This document shows positions 25,052 through 34,435 of a stretch of 64,000 bases of DNA, one piece after another. The notes beneath the pieces are model-generated. The model was not told where the DNA came from. It made no database searches and saw only the letters and a list, made by a program, of their open reading frames with translations. The translations under genes were made by a program, and so were the position numbers. Source of the DNA: Acidobacteriota bacterium (GTDB lineage Bacteria; Acidobacteriota; Terriglobia; Terriglobales; Acidobacteriaceae); the NCBI GenBank assembly GCA_021779935.1, contig JAJXZT010000048.1, positions 62,001 through 126,000 of the forward strand. The letters are read 5' to 3'. Every line of letters starts with the position of its first letter. The stretch's first letter is position 1.

Positions 25052-25129
25052 CTCTTAGCCGTTAGTTCATAGCGATCAGCCAGATTTACACGGGGTTTGC
25101 TGCGCGGCGGGTACAATCATTTCTTCATT
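25052..25129 (+). promoter_or_regulatory. murG-murC spacer with word tract and TACAAT box
   Basis: Bases 25052-25080 are TTAGCTCTTAGCCGTTAG-type words like those at 7355. A TACAAT (25112-25117) sits 12 bases before the murC ATG, with no Shine-Dalgarno between, suggesting an internal promoter giving a nearly leaderless murC message. No convincing -35 at normal spacing was found. Confidence 0.4.
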
Positions 25130-26521
25130 ATGTTCGCAAAAATTCAACGCATACATTTCGTAGGGATTGGCGGCATCGGCATGAGCGGTATTGCCGAGGT
25201 GCTGCTGACACTTGGTTACAAGGTTTCCGGTTCCGACCTGAAGTATTCGGCGGTGACGGAGCGGTTGTCGCGGCTGGGCGCGGAGGTATTTGAGGGACAT
25301 CGCGCGGAGAACGTGCGAGGCGCCGACGTGGTGGTGACAAGCTCGGCGATCCGCAAAGAAAACCCGGAGGTGACTGAGGCGGCGCGGCTGAAACTGCCGG
25401 TGATTCAACGGGCGGAGATGCTTTCCGAGTTGATGCGGCTGAAGTACGGGATCGCAATCGCAGGAATGCACGGCAAGACAACGACGACGAGCATGGTGGC
25501 GGCAGTGCTGGCGGCGGGAGGACTTGATCCGACGGTGGTGGTCGGCGGACGCGTGGATTCGATGGGATCGAATGCGCGACTGGGGACGTCACAATACCTG
25601 GTGGCGGAGGCGGACGAGAGCGACCGGTCGTTCCTGAAGCTGTCGCCGATACTTTCGGTGGTGACGAACATCGACCGCGAACACATGGACTGCTACGCCG
25701 ACATGGCGGACGTGGAGCGGACATTCGTGGAGTTCATGGACCGGGTGCCGTTCTACGGCATGGTGGTTTGCTGCAACGACAACGAAGCGCTGCGCGGGAT
25801 TCTGCCGCGGGTGCAACGTCGCGTGGTGACATATGGCCGCAGGGAGGGTTCGGACTTCCGGGTGCGAGAGGTCGACGGCAAGGTGGAAGAGGGGACGATC
25901 ACGAGCCGGTTCTCGGTGGAGTTTGGCGGACGCAACCTGGGAGTATTCGAGGTGCACGTGCCGGGAGCACACAATGTGCTGAATGCGACGGCGGCGATCT
26001 CGGTGGGAATCGGACTGGACCTTGATCCGGAGAAAATCCGCCAGGGGCTGAAGCAGTTCCGAGGCGTGGACCGGCGGTTCCAACTGAAGGGCGAGGCGGG
26101 CGGTGTCAGGGTGATTGATGACTACGGACATCATCCAACGGAGATACGGGCGACGCTGGAGGCGGCGCGGCAGAGCAATCCGAAGGGAAGGATTCACGTG
26201 ATCTTCCAGCCGCACCGCTATACGCGAACCTACCTGCTGATGGATGAGTTTGCGGAGGCGTTCCACGAGGCGGATTCGGTGCTGGTGCTGGATATTTATG
26301 CGGCGAGCGAGCAGCCGATTGCGGGAGTGACGGGACTGAGCCTGGCGCAGAAAATTCATTGCGCGGATGGCAGGCCAGCGGAATTTGCAGCATCGTTTGC
26401 GGCCGCGATGGAGGCAGTGGTGGCGTCGGCAAAGGCAGGCGACATGATCCTGACACTGGGAGCAGGAAACGTTTCGCAACTGGGTCCGCAGATCGTGGAA
26501 GAGCTCAAACAGCGCGAATAG
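25130..26521 (+). CDS. murC: UDP-MurNAc-L-alanine ligase MurC
   Basis: A 463-residue Mur ligase joining L-Ala to UDP-MurNAc. The N-terminal RIHFVGIGGIGMSGIAEVL, the ATP loop GMHGKTTTTSM near 116-126, ADESDRSFL, and IDDYGHHPTEI in the C-terminal domain are diagnostic of MurC. The ATG at 25130 gives the usual MFAKIQRIHFVG start; 25097 is in frame but adds an unlikely tail. There is no ribosome site. In many bacteria murB and ddl follow here; in this window the next gene is an unrelated secreted protein. Confidence 0.95.
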   Translation: MFAKIQRIHFVGIGGIGMSGIAEVLLTLGYKVSGSDLKYSAVTERLSRLGAEVFEGHRAENVRGADVVVTSSAIRKENPEVTEAARLKLPVIQRAEMLSELMRLKYGIAIAGMHGKTTTTSMVAAVLAAGGLDPTVVVGGRVDSMGSNARLGTSQYLVAEADESDRSFLKLSPILSVVTNIDREHMDCYADMADVERTFVEFMDRVPFYGMVVCCNDNEALRGILPRVQRRVVTYGRREGSDFRVREVDGKVEEGTITSRFSVEFGGRNLGVFEVHVPGAHNVLNATAAISVGIGLDLDPEKIRQGLKQFRGVDRRFQLKGEAGGVRVIDDYGHHPTEIRATLEAARQSNPKGRIHVIFQPHRYTRTYLLMDEFAEAFHEADSVLVLDIYAASEQPIAGVTGLSLAQKIHCADGRPAEFAASFAAAMEAVVASAKAGDMILTLGAGNVSQLGPQIVEELKQRE

Positions 26522-26653
26522 GGTGGATTTTCGGCGAAAGGTTGTATTTTCTGAAGGAAAGCTGAACGGAAGTCTGCAAAATTTCTTTTCGAACACAACT
26601 AACGATTCACAAGATGGTTCGTCTCAATAGCAGCCCTGATTGAACGAACCACA

Positions 26654-27253
26654 ATGAAAGAGCACAGCAAAATCCGACGGGTACTCCTTGGAGCAGCGAT
26701 TTGCACGAGCCTGCTGCTGGGAGGAGCGACCGCGTACCAGACCGCCATCCACGACCCGGGCGTGCTGTACTTCGTTGGCCAGATACAGATGGCGATGGGG
26801 AACGTGCAGGGCGGGTTCCAACTGGTGAGCCGCGCGGCAGCGGAACGGGACGCACAGGATGCTGGCAAGAGCACGGACGCGGAACCCCAAACGATTGAAG
26901 CAGCACAGGAGCCGGCAACGGACAGTGCGACGCAATCGCCCAAAGCGACGGCCAAGCCCTCGGTAGCGGTGGCCAGCGTGGCAGAGGGGCCGGCGACGGT
27001 TGCAAGTCCTGACAGGCTGCGGCTGCTTGGATACGAATTTCCGAACCAAAAATGGATTACGCAGCACGAGATGGAAGTCCTGCGGCGCGAAAGCGCTGTC
27101 CGGCACGCGGACTACCATGAGCGAGTTCGGATAGCCATGCTGCAAGTGCAGGATCAGTTGAAGCGCCAGAACGTGATAGTTCCGGAGCAACTGGTGAGGC
27201 CGTCCGAACTGCCGCCAGTGCCGGAATATGGACCGGGCACGTCGCTTCCGTAA
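26654..27253 (+). CDS. Secreted or anchored hypothetical protein in the murB/ddl slot
   Basis: A 199-residue protein with a hydrophobic N-terminal segment (about 9-28: VLLGAAICTSLLLGGATAYQ) that may be a signal peptide or anchor. Residues 60-115 are a low-complexity Ala/Thr/Glu/Ser linker; the last 80 are helical and charged (QHEMEVLRRESAVRHADYHERVRIAMLQVQDQLKRQ) and end in a Pro-rich tail. No family is recognised. Ribosome site weak. It lies between murC and ftsQ, where murB and ddl often stand, with gaps of 132 and 199 bases on either side. Confidence 0.6.
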   Translation: MKEHSKIRRVLLGAAICTSLLLGGATAYQTAIHDPGVLYFVGQIQMAMGNVQGGFQLVSRAAAERDAQDAGKSTDAEPQTIEAAQEPATDSATQSPKATAKPSVAVASVAEGPATVASPDRLRLLGYEFPNQKWITQHEMEVLRRESAVRHADYHERVRIAMLQVQDQLKRQNVIVPEQLVRPSELPPVPEYGPGTSLP

Positions 27254-27452
27254 GCGACATATTACCTAGCAAATTCCCACCAAAAATCAACCTGCGCAAT
27301 CCTGTCAAAAGCGGTTATATTGGGCTAACACTGCGATTTTAGTGTCACTTGCGGACCGTGAGGCGAAATGGCAAGTGGCTGATCGCAATTCCGGCGGCGG
27401 AGCGGAGTTTTGATGAAACACCGGCCGCACCGGAAGGTCGAACATCGATCCC

Positions 27453-28511
27453 ATGGCTCGAAACCAAGGCCCACCGACGCCCGAAGAAGACGCGCAGCCG
27501 TTCTACCGCTCAGGGAGGAACGACGCGAGGCCGTCGTCTGCCCGGAAAGACATGGACGAGACGGAATTGCCTCCGCTGGATTCAGGAATGCTCGACCTGG
27601 ACATGGAGGAACAGTCGCCATTCCTGCGTGCGCAGAAGCGCGTGCAAGTGCGGCGGAGCGCGTTACCGAAGAAGACAGCGACACGGGTGCGGCGTGCGCT
27701 GGTAGTGGTGGCAATTGCGGGTGCACTGGGATTAATGGTGTTTGGAGCGTATGAGTACGGCACGCGATCAGAGCGTTTCCGGATAGAGTCCAGTGACAAC
27801 ATTGACGTTGTGGGAGCGCAGCACGTGAGCCGCGACCAGGTGATGCGCGTGATGTCGCCCGATATCAGCCGGAATATTTTCTTTGTGCCGCTGGAAGAAA
27901 GAAAGCAGCAACTGGAAGAGATTCCATGGGTGGAGTCGGCGACGGTGATGCGGCTGCTGCCGAACCGGATCAAGATTGACTTGAAAGAGCGGACGCCGGT
28001 GGCGTTCGTACAACTGGGATCGAAGATCGAGCTGATTGACGCGAACGGAGTGGTGATGGACGAATCTCCGGGCGAACGCGCGAACTACTCGTTCCCGGTG
28101 ATCGTAGGGATGCAGGAGACGGACCCATTGTCGGTGCGGGCGGCGCGGATGCACATCTACATGAAACTGGTGAGCGCGCTGGATTCGGGTGGATTGAATT
28201 ACACGAAGAGCCTGAGCGAGGTCGACCTCGGCGATCCGGACGACGTGAAGGTGACGGTAGCCGATCCGGCGGGAGCGGTACTGGTGCACCTGGGTTCGTC
28301 GAACTTCCTGGAACGGTATAAGGTGTATGTAGCGCACGTGCAGGAGTGGCGTCAGCAGTTTCCCAGACTGGATTCGGTGGACTTGCGATATGACGGGCAG
28401 GTGGTCGTGAATCCCGACATACACGGGGAGATTCCGGCGACGACTCCGGCAGAAAGCGCGCCAGCAGCAAAGCAGCCGATAGCAACGCCACATAAGCAGA
28501 AGCGACGTTAA
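27453..28511 (+). CDS. ftsQ: Cell division protein FtsQ
   Basis: A 352-residue bitopic protein. A long, charged cytoplasmic tail (about 90 residues) precedes one membrane segment (about 74-96: VRRALVVVAIAGALGLMVFGAYEYG), then a POTRA domain with the pattern DNIDVVGAQHVSRDQVMRV, PWVESATVMRLLPNRIKIDLKERTPVAF, followed by the FtsQ beta domain and a Pro/Ala/Lys tail. FtsQ recruits FtsB/FtsL to the ring. Ribosome site is distant (GGAAGG). Position between murC and ftsA fits. Confidence 0.92.
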   Translation: MARNQGPPTPEEDAQPFYRSGRNDARPSSARKDMDETELPPLDSGMLDLDMEEQSPFLRAQKRVQVRRSALPKKTATRVRRALVVVAIAGALGLMVFGAYEYGTRSERFRIESSDNIDVVGAQHVSRDQVMRVMSPDISRNIFFVPLEERKQQLEEIPWVESATVMRLLPNRIKIDLKERTPVAFVQLGSKIELIDANGVVMDESPGERANYSFPVIVGMQETDPLSVRAARMHIYMKLVSALDSGGLNYTKSLSEVDLGDPDDVKVTVADPAGAVLVHLGSSNFLERYKVYVAHVQEWRQQFPRLDSVDLRYDGQVVVNPDIHGEIPATTPAESAPAAKQPIATPHKQKRR

Positions 28512-28549
28512 CACCGGGGCCCTGCGAACAGGGCACGGCGGGTTGGGGA

Positions 28550-29776
28550 ATGGGTAAGAATAACGAAAATCTGATTACGGTAATTGATGTTGGTAGCGCA
28601 AAAACCTTCACCTTGACAGCTGAAGTCACGGAGGCGGGATTGCGTTACCGGGGCCATGGAATTTCGGAGTCGAAAGGCTCGCGCAAGGGACTGATCGTCG
28701 ACCTGGAGAAAGCCGCGGCGTCGGTGAAGAAATCCGTGGAAGACGCGGAGGCGACGGCGGAACTGCCACTGGGGAGCGCAGTGGTAGGCATTTCGGGATC
28801 TCATATACGGGCGGTCAACAGCCAGGGGGGAATCAGCTTCGGATCACGAGCGCGGGAGATTACGCGCGACGACGTCCGGATGGCGGTGGAAAAGGCGCGA
28901 AGCATTTCACTGCCGGAAGACCGGCAAATTCTTCACCTGCTGCCACAGGAATTTATTCTCGACGAGCAGGGCGGCATCCGCGACCCAAAGGGGATGATCG
29001 GACGCCAGCTCGAGGTCCGGGTTCATGTGGTGACGGCCTCGACGAGCGCGACGCAGAACGTGGTGAGCGTGCTGAACCGGGCGGGAATGGAAGTAACAGA
29101 CACGGTGTACGAAGCGTTGGCGGCCTCCGATGCGGTGTTGCGAAGCGACGAACGGGAACTCGGCGCGGTGGTTGCGGACATTGGCGCGGGTTCGACGGAT
29201 GTAGTGGTATTCCACGATGGCGTGGTGGTGCACACGGCGGTGATCCCGGTCGGCGGAGAACACTTCACGAACGATGTGGCGGTGGGGTTGAGGACGCCGC
29301 TCTCCGAGGCGGAAAAGATCAAGCGGCAGTTCGGATGCGCCATGGTGAGCCACATCCCGGAGGCGAATGAAATCGAAGTGCCTTCGGTGGGCGACCGGCC
29401 ATCGCGACTGATGCAGCAGAGGATGCTGGGAGAAATACTGGAGCCCCGGGCAAGGGAGCTGATGGAGATGCTGCGCGATAATCTGCGGCGTGCAGGGGTT
29501 TACGACCTAGTGAGCGGCGGCGTGATCCTGACAGGCGGAGGCGCGCGTCTACAGGGCCTTCTGGAAGTGACGGAAGACGTGGTGGGACGGCCGGCAAGGT
29601 TGGGCATTCCGCTGGGAATGGCAAAGCTGCCGGTGGAACTGGCGGAGCCGGAATTTGCAGCGGGAATCGGGATGGTGTTTTATGCGCACAGGGCGCGGGT
29701 GTTGAAAGTGAAAGAAGACACGGGGCTGGGAGCAAAGCTGAAAGGCTTCTTCGCAAAGTCGACGTTCGGGTTCTAG
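28550..29776 (+). CDS. ftsA: Cell division protein FtsA
   Basis: A 408-residue actin-like ATPase that tethers FtsZ to the membrane. The phosphate-1 loop VIDVGSAKTFTL near residue 12, the SHI-domain region GSHIRAVNSQGG, the second phosphate loop DIGAGSTDVVVF near 210, and the adenosine motif GGVILTGGGARLQGL near 325 are all visible. The C-terminus (KLKGFFAKSTFGF) is the amphipathic membrane-targeting helix. It is followed after only four bases by a secreted hypothetical gene rather than directly by ftsZ. Confidence 0.95.
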   Translation: MGKNNENLITVIDVGSAKTFTLTAEVTEAGLRYRGHGISESKGSRKGLIVDLEKAAASVKKSVEDAEATAELPLGSAVVGISGSHIRAVNSQGGISFGSRAREITRDDVRMAVEKARSISLPEDRQILHLLPQEFILDEQGGIRDPKGMIGRQLEVRVHVVTASTSATQNVVSVLNRAGMEVTDTVYEALAASDAVLRSDERELGAVVADIGAGSTDVVVFHDGVVVHTAVIPVGGEHFTNDVAVGLRTPLSEAEKIKRQFGCAMVSHIPEANEIEVPSVGDRPSRLMQQRMLGEILEPRARELMEMLRDNLRRAGVYDLVSGGVILTGGGARLQGLLEVTEDVVGRPARLGIPLGMAKLPVELAEPEFAAGIGMVFYAHRARVLKVKEDTGLGAKLKGFFAKSTFGF

Positions 29777-29780
29777 GCGA

Positions 29781-30314
29781 ATGAGACGAGTGACGCTGAT
29801 TGCGGGAGTGTTGTTGTGCTGCGTGCGTGTCACTGCTGCCTGGCAGTATGCATCGTCGCCGAGAATGAAGTTTGATCAGTATGCGGTCCGCGAAGCATTT
29901 CACGGCAAACCGGCTTCTCCAAAACTGGTGACGAGGTATGAGCGGTTGTACCGCACAAGAATTCGGGATGGGGCCAGGAAAGGCCCAAACTTCGCAGGGC
30001 ACTTTACGGTCGCCGTCTGGGGATGCGGGACGGGTTGCTACCAGTTTGTGATCGTCGATGAAAAAACAGGCACGGTCTATGTTCCATCGTTTGAGTCTGT
30101 AGAGTGGTCTCCAGCGGCGGAGAAGGAGATCCTATGGGGGCTCCAATACCGCAAGAACAGCCGGCTTCTGATGTTTTCAGGGTGCCCGCGTGGAGATGAG
30201 AAACGATGCGGCGCATACTACTACGAGTGGAATGGAAAAGAACTGGTGCCGATTAAAATCATTCACGGGCCAATTGGAACCTTCGGTGACAATGGCGCAG
30301 GTTCGAACGAATAG
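29781..30314 (+). CDS. Secreted hypothetical protein between ftsA and ftsZ
   Basis: A 177-residue protein with a signal peptide (residues 1-20, [20 protein letters not shown]). The mature part has [40 protein letters not shown] and later [12 protein letters not shown], with four Cys that could form disulfides. The pattern GPNFAGxFxVxxWGCGxGC recurs in uncharacterised proteins of many Gram-negatives; no function is known to me. It is placed four bases after ftsA and 71 before ftsZ, splitting a pair that is usually adjacent. Location periplasmic. Confidence 0.7.
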   Translation: MRRVTLIAGVLLCCVRVTAAWQYASSPRMKFDQYAVREAFHGKPASPKLVTRYERLYRTRIRDGARKGPNFAGHFTVAVWGCGTGCYQFVIVDEKTGTVYVPSFESVEWSPAAEKEILWGLQYRKNSRLLMFSGCPRGDEKRCGAYYYEWNGKELVPIKIIHGPIGTFGDNGAGSNE

Positions 30315-30385
30315 AGATAGTTAGATTCTGGCAAGGGGAATCGCGGGTAACTAAATCCAGCGAGAGCGAACAGGCGAGAGAAGTG

Positions 30386-31723
30386 ATGGAAGGCAAAGAC
30401 ATACGAATCCAATTCAACGAAGACCCGCGGAATAACGCGAAGATCAAAGTAATCGGCGTGGGCGGCGGCGGCGGGAACGCAGTCAACCGCATGATCGAAG
30501 CGGGCGTGGAAGGCGTGGAGTTCGTGACGGCCAACACGGACTTGCAGGCGCTGAACATGTCGCACGCGCCGGTGAAGATTCAACTGGGCGTGAAGCTGAC
30601 GAATGGCCTGGGCGCGGGAGCGAACCCGGAAGTTGGCCGCAAGGCCGCGCTGGAAGACGCCGACAAGATCATCGAAGCGCTGGAAGGCGCGGACATGGTG
30701 TTCGTCACGACCGGACTGGGCGGCGGGACAGGAACGGGCGCTGCGCCGATCATCGCATCGCTGGCAAGCGAGATGGGCGCGCTGACGGTGGCGGTAGTGA
30801 CGAAGCCGTTCGCGTTCGAAGGCCGGCGCCGGTTGACACAGGCCGAGCGCGGATTACAGGAACTGATCGATTCGGTGGACACGGTGATCGTGATCCCGAA
30901 CGAAAAGCTGCTGGCAGTGGCACAGGACGCGGGGTTCTTTGAATCGTTCCGCATCGCCGACGACATTCTGCGGCAAGGCGTGCAGGGAATCTCGGACATC
31001 ATCACGATTCCGGGCATCATCAACCGCGACTTTGCGGACGTAAAGGCGATTATGGCCGGCATGGGCTACGCGGTGATGGGGACGGCGACCGGGCGAGGCG
31101 ACAACCGCACGGTGGACGCGGCGCAGAGGGCGATTGCGTCTCCACTGCTGGAGGCGGGAGCGATCGACGGGGCACGCGGCATCCTGATCAACATCAGCGG
31201 ATCGAGCACGCTAAGACTGGCGGAAGTGAACCAGGCGTCGACGATCATCCAGAGCGCGGCGCACGAGGACGCGAATATCATTTTTGGCGCGGTGCTGGAC
31301 GAGCGCTTGAAGGACGAAGTGAAAATCACGGTGATCGCGACGGGGTTCCGGACGGATCACGCGCAGCGGACGCGAGAGCGGACATCGACGGCTTCGCAGG
31401 TGATTGCGCAGTCGCGGGCAGCGGGTGCACAGAGTGCGCCGCCTCCGCCGATTGCACCGAGAGAAGACGCGGCTTATCCGGCGCGTCCCGCGCGACAGGA
31501 AGAGATCGAGGCGGAATCGGAGGCAAGGCTGGTGGGGACACCGGCACCGGCGAGACGGGAAGACGAGGAAGCGCCGGAACCAACGACCCGCGTATGGGAC
31601 GCGCCTTCGCCGGTTCGGGACAATACCTCGCTGGACGGCGTGACCAAAAACGTGAAGGCGGAATTTGAACAGGACGATCTTGACGTGCCGGCGTTCCTGC
31701 GAAAGCGGAACGAGAACCGTTAA
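30386..31723 (+). CDS. ftsZ: Cell division GTPase FtsZ
   Basis: A 445-residue tubulin-like GTPase that forms the Z-ring. The N-terminal [17 protein letters not shown], the GTP signature [13 protein letters not shown] near 104-116 and the T7 loop [11 protein letters not shown] near 213-223 are present. A disordered Glu/Pro/Arg linker of about 100 residues leads to the conserved C-terminal peptide [12 protein letters not shown] that binds FtsA. The ATG at 30386 was chosen over the GTG at 30383. It closes the dcw cluster, with a hairpin terminator 22 bases after the stop. Confidence 0.97.
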   Translation: MEGKDIRIQFNEDPRNNAKIKVIGVGGGGGNAVNRMIEAGVEGVEFVTANTDLQALNMSHAPVKIQLGVKLTNGLGAGANPEVGRKAALEDADKIIEALEGADMVFVTTGLGGGTGTGAAPIIASLASEMGALTVAVVTKPFAFEGRRRLTQAERGLQELIDSVDTVIVIPNEKLLAVAQDAGFFESFRIADDILRQGVQGISDIITIPGIINRDFADVKAIMAGMGYAVMGTATGRGDNRTVDAAQRAIASPLLEAGAIDGARGILINISGSSTLRLAEVNQASTIIQSAAHEDANIIFGAVLDERLKDEVKITVIATGFRTDHAQRTRERTSTASQVIAQSRAAGAQSAPPPPIAPREDAAYPARPARQEEIEAESEARLVGTPAPARREDEEAPEPTTRVWDAPSPVRDNTSLDGVTKNVKAEFEQDDLDVPAFLRKRNENR

Positions 31724-31744
31724 GGAACCAGGGATTAACTCTCA

Positions 31745-31764
31745 AGGGGGACTTCGGTCCCCCT
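31745..31764 (+). terminator. Terminator after ftsZ
   Basis: AGGGGGAC (31745-31752) and GTCCCCCT (31757-31764) form an 8-bp stem closed by a very stable C(TTCG)G tetraloop. The following TTCAATGTTT is a weak T-tract. Confidence 0.75.
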
Positions 31765-32264
31765 TTCAATGTTTATGGCCACATGCGTGCAAGTTTACCA
31801 ATAGGTCACCTTCGCCAGCAGGATTAGGAGAAGGTGTGCGCGTGGCGGATATTGGTTCGGCCCGGTTAGAATGAAAAGTAACCAATCTTGCAAAATGCGA
31901 GATTTGAGGCGTTTTAGGTGTATTTGAGGGTCGAATTGAGGATTTCCACAGGGTTTTGGTGGGAGGACTCAAGCTGGTCAACGGCCGTGAAAGTCTCCCA
32001 TGGTAACTATCGGGTCAGGGGTTTGACACCGATGGTGCATATCCCAATGATGCGAGAGATCGTAGCATAACTAGTTGGACTTAAGTGTTTATACCTGTGA
32101 CGGATGTGGTGGTACCGGAGTGTATTCACCGGCCGATTTCGGGCTTGTTTTCAGGTCTCGAAGTCCCTTACTATCGCGGGAGTTACCAATCGAGAAACAT
32201 ATCGCCACCCGGGCGAATGCCTGGAGTGGCGTATTCACATATGTAGAGCGAGCAGGAGTATCTG
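31765..32264 (+). other. Intergenic region with promoter of the transpeptidase gene
   Basis: No gene is supported. CACCTTC (31807-31813) and GAAGGTG (31830-31836) form an inverted repeat. A promoter TTGACA (32023-32028), 17-base spacer, AATGAT (32046-32051) lies about 210 bases before the next start, implying a long leader; I saw no known RNA motif in it. Confidence 0.55.
32023..32051 (+). promoter_or_regulatory. Sigma-70-type promoter
   Basis: A perfect -35 TTGACA, 17-base spacing and -10 AATGAT (four of six consensus bases). It would drive the transpeptidase gene at 32265. Confidence 0.55.
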
Positions 32265-33620
32265 GTGTCGATGAAAAAAGGGCTTGCCATCCAAGGTTTT
32301 GTATTTGCGATTATTGCCGCATTGCTGTTGCCGCTGGGAATGTTTGGGGCAACGGTACCGTCGCGGCAATTCACCAAGACTCATGCTCGAAAGGTAACGG
32401 AACGAAAGATAGTAAAGAAGCGGGTCGTGATGAAGCGGCGCGCAGCGGTAAAGCGCAGCGTCAGGAGCGTGCGCACACGCACCGTGGTGAGGCGTCCAGC
32501 GGCACGGGGGCGGGTATTGACGGTGGCGGCGCGCTCGGATGTGAGGAGAACGCCGGTTCGGACTGCGCGCGCGCGGTACGTACGCAGGCCAAGAATCCGG
32601 CGGCATCGCTACTACCAGACTTGGACGACGAGTTCATACTCGGAAGACCAGACGGCGGGCGATATCACGGCGGGCGAAGATCCGGTGGTGCGCCAGGCTG
32701 CGATTGAAGCACTGGGAGACATGAACGGGGCAGTCGTGGTGATTGACCCGGAGACGGGGCGCATCCTGACGATGGTGAACCAGAAGTTGGCGCTCGCTGG
32801 CGGCGCAATCCCGTGCTCGACGATCAAGCTCTCGGTGGCGCTGGCGGGGCTGAGCGAAGGCATCGTCACGAAGGATACGAAGATCAACATTGGCGGTGGC
32901 GTGCGTCTGGACATGACACAGGCGCTGGCACACTCCAACAACCTGTACTTTGAAGCGCTGGGCCGAAAGCTGGGATTTGAGCGAGTGGCGCATTACGCGC
33001 ATGAGTTCGGACTGGGCGAACTGGCGGGATGGGATATCGCAGGGGAACACCTGGGAACATACCCGTCGCACGAGATTCCAGCGGCAGAAGGCGGAGTGGG
33101 CCGGATGTGCTCGTTTGGGCAGGGCGTGAACATGACGCCGCTGCAACTGGGCGCGCTGATGGCGGCGATCGCGAACGGCGGCACGCTTTATTACCTGCAA
33201 CATCCGACGACACTGCAACAGGAAGAAGATTTCCAGCCGAGAGTAAAACGCTACTTGAATATTGCACAGTACGTGCCCGAGATCATGCCGGGCATTGCTG
33301 GTGCGGTGGATTACGGCACGGCAAGGCTGCTGCGCCAGAGCTTTACCGACGAAGAAGTGGTGGGCAAGACAGGCACATGCTCGGAAGGCGGCACGCGACT
33401 GGGCTGGTTCGTGTCGTTTGCGAATACGCAGCGCGGGCGGGTAGTAGCAGTCTTCATGCTGCAAGGCGGGCGTCCAACGTATGGCCCGAGAGCGGCAGCA
33501 CTGGCCGGCAAGTTCTACCGCAGCCTGTGGGACCACAATTTCTTTGCGAGAACGGGACCATTGACTCCGACACCGGTAGCGGAAGCTGCAACCAGGCTCA
33601 ATCACGGAGAGTCGCGCTAG
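32265..33620 (+). CDS. Penicillin-binding transpeptidase with basic linker
   Basis: A 451-residue single-span protein. A membrane segment (about 8-29) is followed by roughly 85 residues almost devoid of acids and loaded with Arg and Lys (about 36-120, e.g. KKRVVMKRRAAVKRS), then a transpeptidase domain: Ser-Thr-Ile-Lys in PCSTIKL (SxxK), SNN in AHSNNLYF (SxN), and KTG in VGKTGTCSEGG. The usual PBP dimerisation domain is missing, so it resembles the catalytic part of class B PBPs. Being just after ftsZ, a wall-synthesis role is likely; the basic linker may bind anionic polymers (inference). GTG start with AGGAG seven bases upstream; an ATG at 32271 is the alternative. Confidence 0.82.
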   Translation: MSMKKGLAIQGFVFAIIAALLLPLGMFGATVPSRQFTKTHARKVTERKIVKKRVVMKRRAAVKRSVRSVRTRTVVRRPAARGRVLTVAARSDVRRTPVRTARARYVRRPRIRRHRYYQTWTTSSYSEDQTAGDITAGEDPVVRQAAIEALGDMNGAVVVIDPETGRILTMVNQKLALAGGAIPCSTIKLSVALAGLSEGIVTKDTKINIGGGVRLDMTQALAHSNNLYFEALGRKLGFERVAHYAHEFGLGELAGWDIAGEHLGTYPSHEIPAAEGGVGRMCSFGQGVNMTPLQLGALMAAIANGGTLYYLQHPTTLQQEEDFQPRVKRYLNIAQYVPEIMPGIAGAVDYGTARLLRQSFTDEEVVGKTGTCSEGGTRLGWFVSFANTQRGRVVAVFMLQGGRPTYGPRAAALAGKFYRSLWDHNFFARTGPLTPTPVAEAATRLNHGESR

Positions 33621-33641
33621 GAAGAAAGTTTGCAGTACGAC

Positions 33642-33669
33642 ACAAAGCCTCCCGGCCGGGAGGCTTTGT
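33642..33669. terminator. Bidirectional terminator
   Basis: A perfect 28-bp palindrome with ACAAAG on the left and CTTTGT on the right, standing between convergent genes (32265-33620 forward, 33698-34264 reverse). Confidence 0.8.
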
Positions 33670-33697
33670 TATTGCAGATGAAAATGCAGGCCAGCGA

Positions 33698-34264
33698 TTA
33701 CTGGGCTGGGGGCGCAGCAGGCTGCAAGTTCTTGAGGGCGTCCCTGAGCTGATCTTTCTCAAGCTCACTCTTTGCGTGAGCGAGGCGCTCCTTCATCCAG
33801 GCAAGGGCAGCGCGTAAGGAGACGTGAGGCGCGGGGGAACCGATGTCGGAGATTACGAGGTCGTCATCCTTATCGACGACGCGGAAGGTAACGACGTCGG
33901 AGCGAGATGAGCGGCTGAAGCCGATGCCGTTCTCGTAGCGCCCGATGACAAGGTATGAGACATCAACGTTGTCGGTGGGACGGGCGGGAGCGTCCATCTG
34001 GTAGCGCGAAACGATCACGATGTAATTGAAATCCGGATTGGTGCGCATGGTAGTGAGCGGTCCCATCCCGTTCCAACCATTCGGGGTCAGGCGGCCGCCT
34101 TCGAAATCAGCACGGCAGTAATCGCCCACAAGCTGACGCTGCTTGGCGATGATCTCCGCGAAAGAACGCGTCCTGAGCCTGTATGTGGGTACCGTGTTCT
34201 GTGCAAATGAAACCGACAAAAGGCCGAAAGAGAGCACAACGGAAAAAAGTACAAAACGACGCAT
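33698..34264 (-). CDS. Secreted hypothetical protein
   Basis: A 188-residue protein with a clear signal peptide (residues 1-21, MRRFVLFSVVLSFGLLSVSFAQ). The mature part contains a single central Cys (DYCRADFEGGRL), a strand-rich region (YIVIVSRYQMD, VSYLVIGRYENG, VVTFRVVDKDDDLVISDI) and a helical C-terminus (LRAALAWMKERLAHAKSELEKDQLRDALKNL). No family recognised. AGAGGTT lies upstream of the ATG. It is separated from the ABC-transporter genes by a terminator, so it is probably its own transcription unit. Confidence 0.65.
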   Translation of the reverse strand: MRRFVLFSVVLSFGLLSVSFAQNTVPTYRLRTRSFAEIIAKQRQLVGDYCRADFEGGRLTPNGWNGMGPLTTMRTNPDFNYIVIVSRYQMDAPARPTDNVDVSYLVIGRYENGIGFSRSSRSDVVTFRVVDKDDDLVISDIGSPAPHVSLRAALAWMKERLAHAKSELEKDQLRDALKNLQPAAPPAQ

Positions 34265-34394
34265 CGGGGGGAACCTCTTTTATCAGCGTAGACGACAGGA
34301 CAAGAACCGGCAAGGTCTCGCAAGTTCAAACCCGGATGAGAGATCGGCGTTGCAGGAACCAAGAGGTGAATCGCGAGGATCAATAGAAAAACAT

Positions 34395-34412
34395 GAGGGG
34401 CCGAAGCCCCTC
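34395..34412 (-). terminator. Terminator of the adaptor/ATPase operon
   Basis: GAGGGGC/GCCCCTC stem with a TTCG loop read on the reverse strand, followed by ATGTTTTTCTATT. It ends transcription of the reverse-strand ATPase gene. Confidence 0.75.
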
Positions 34413-34435
34413 AAGATGCCGGTATGCGGGAAGCG

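Noticed and set aside
32075-32707. Forward 210-codon frame overlapping the transpeptidase gene
   Set aside because: Gly/Arg-rich shadow frame; the overlapping frame carries the SxxK, SxN and KTG motifs.
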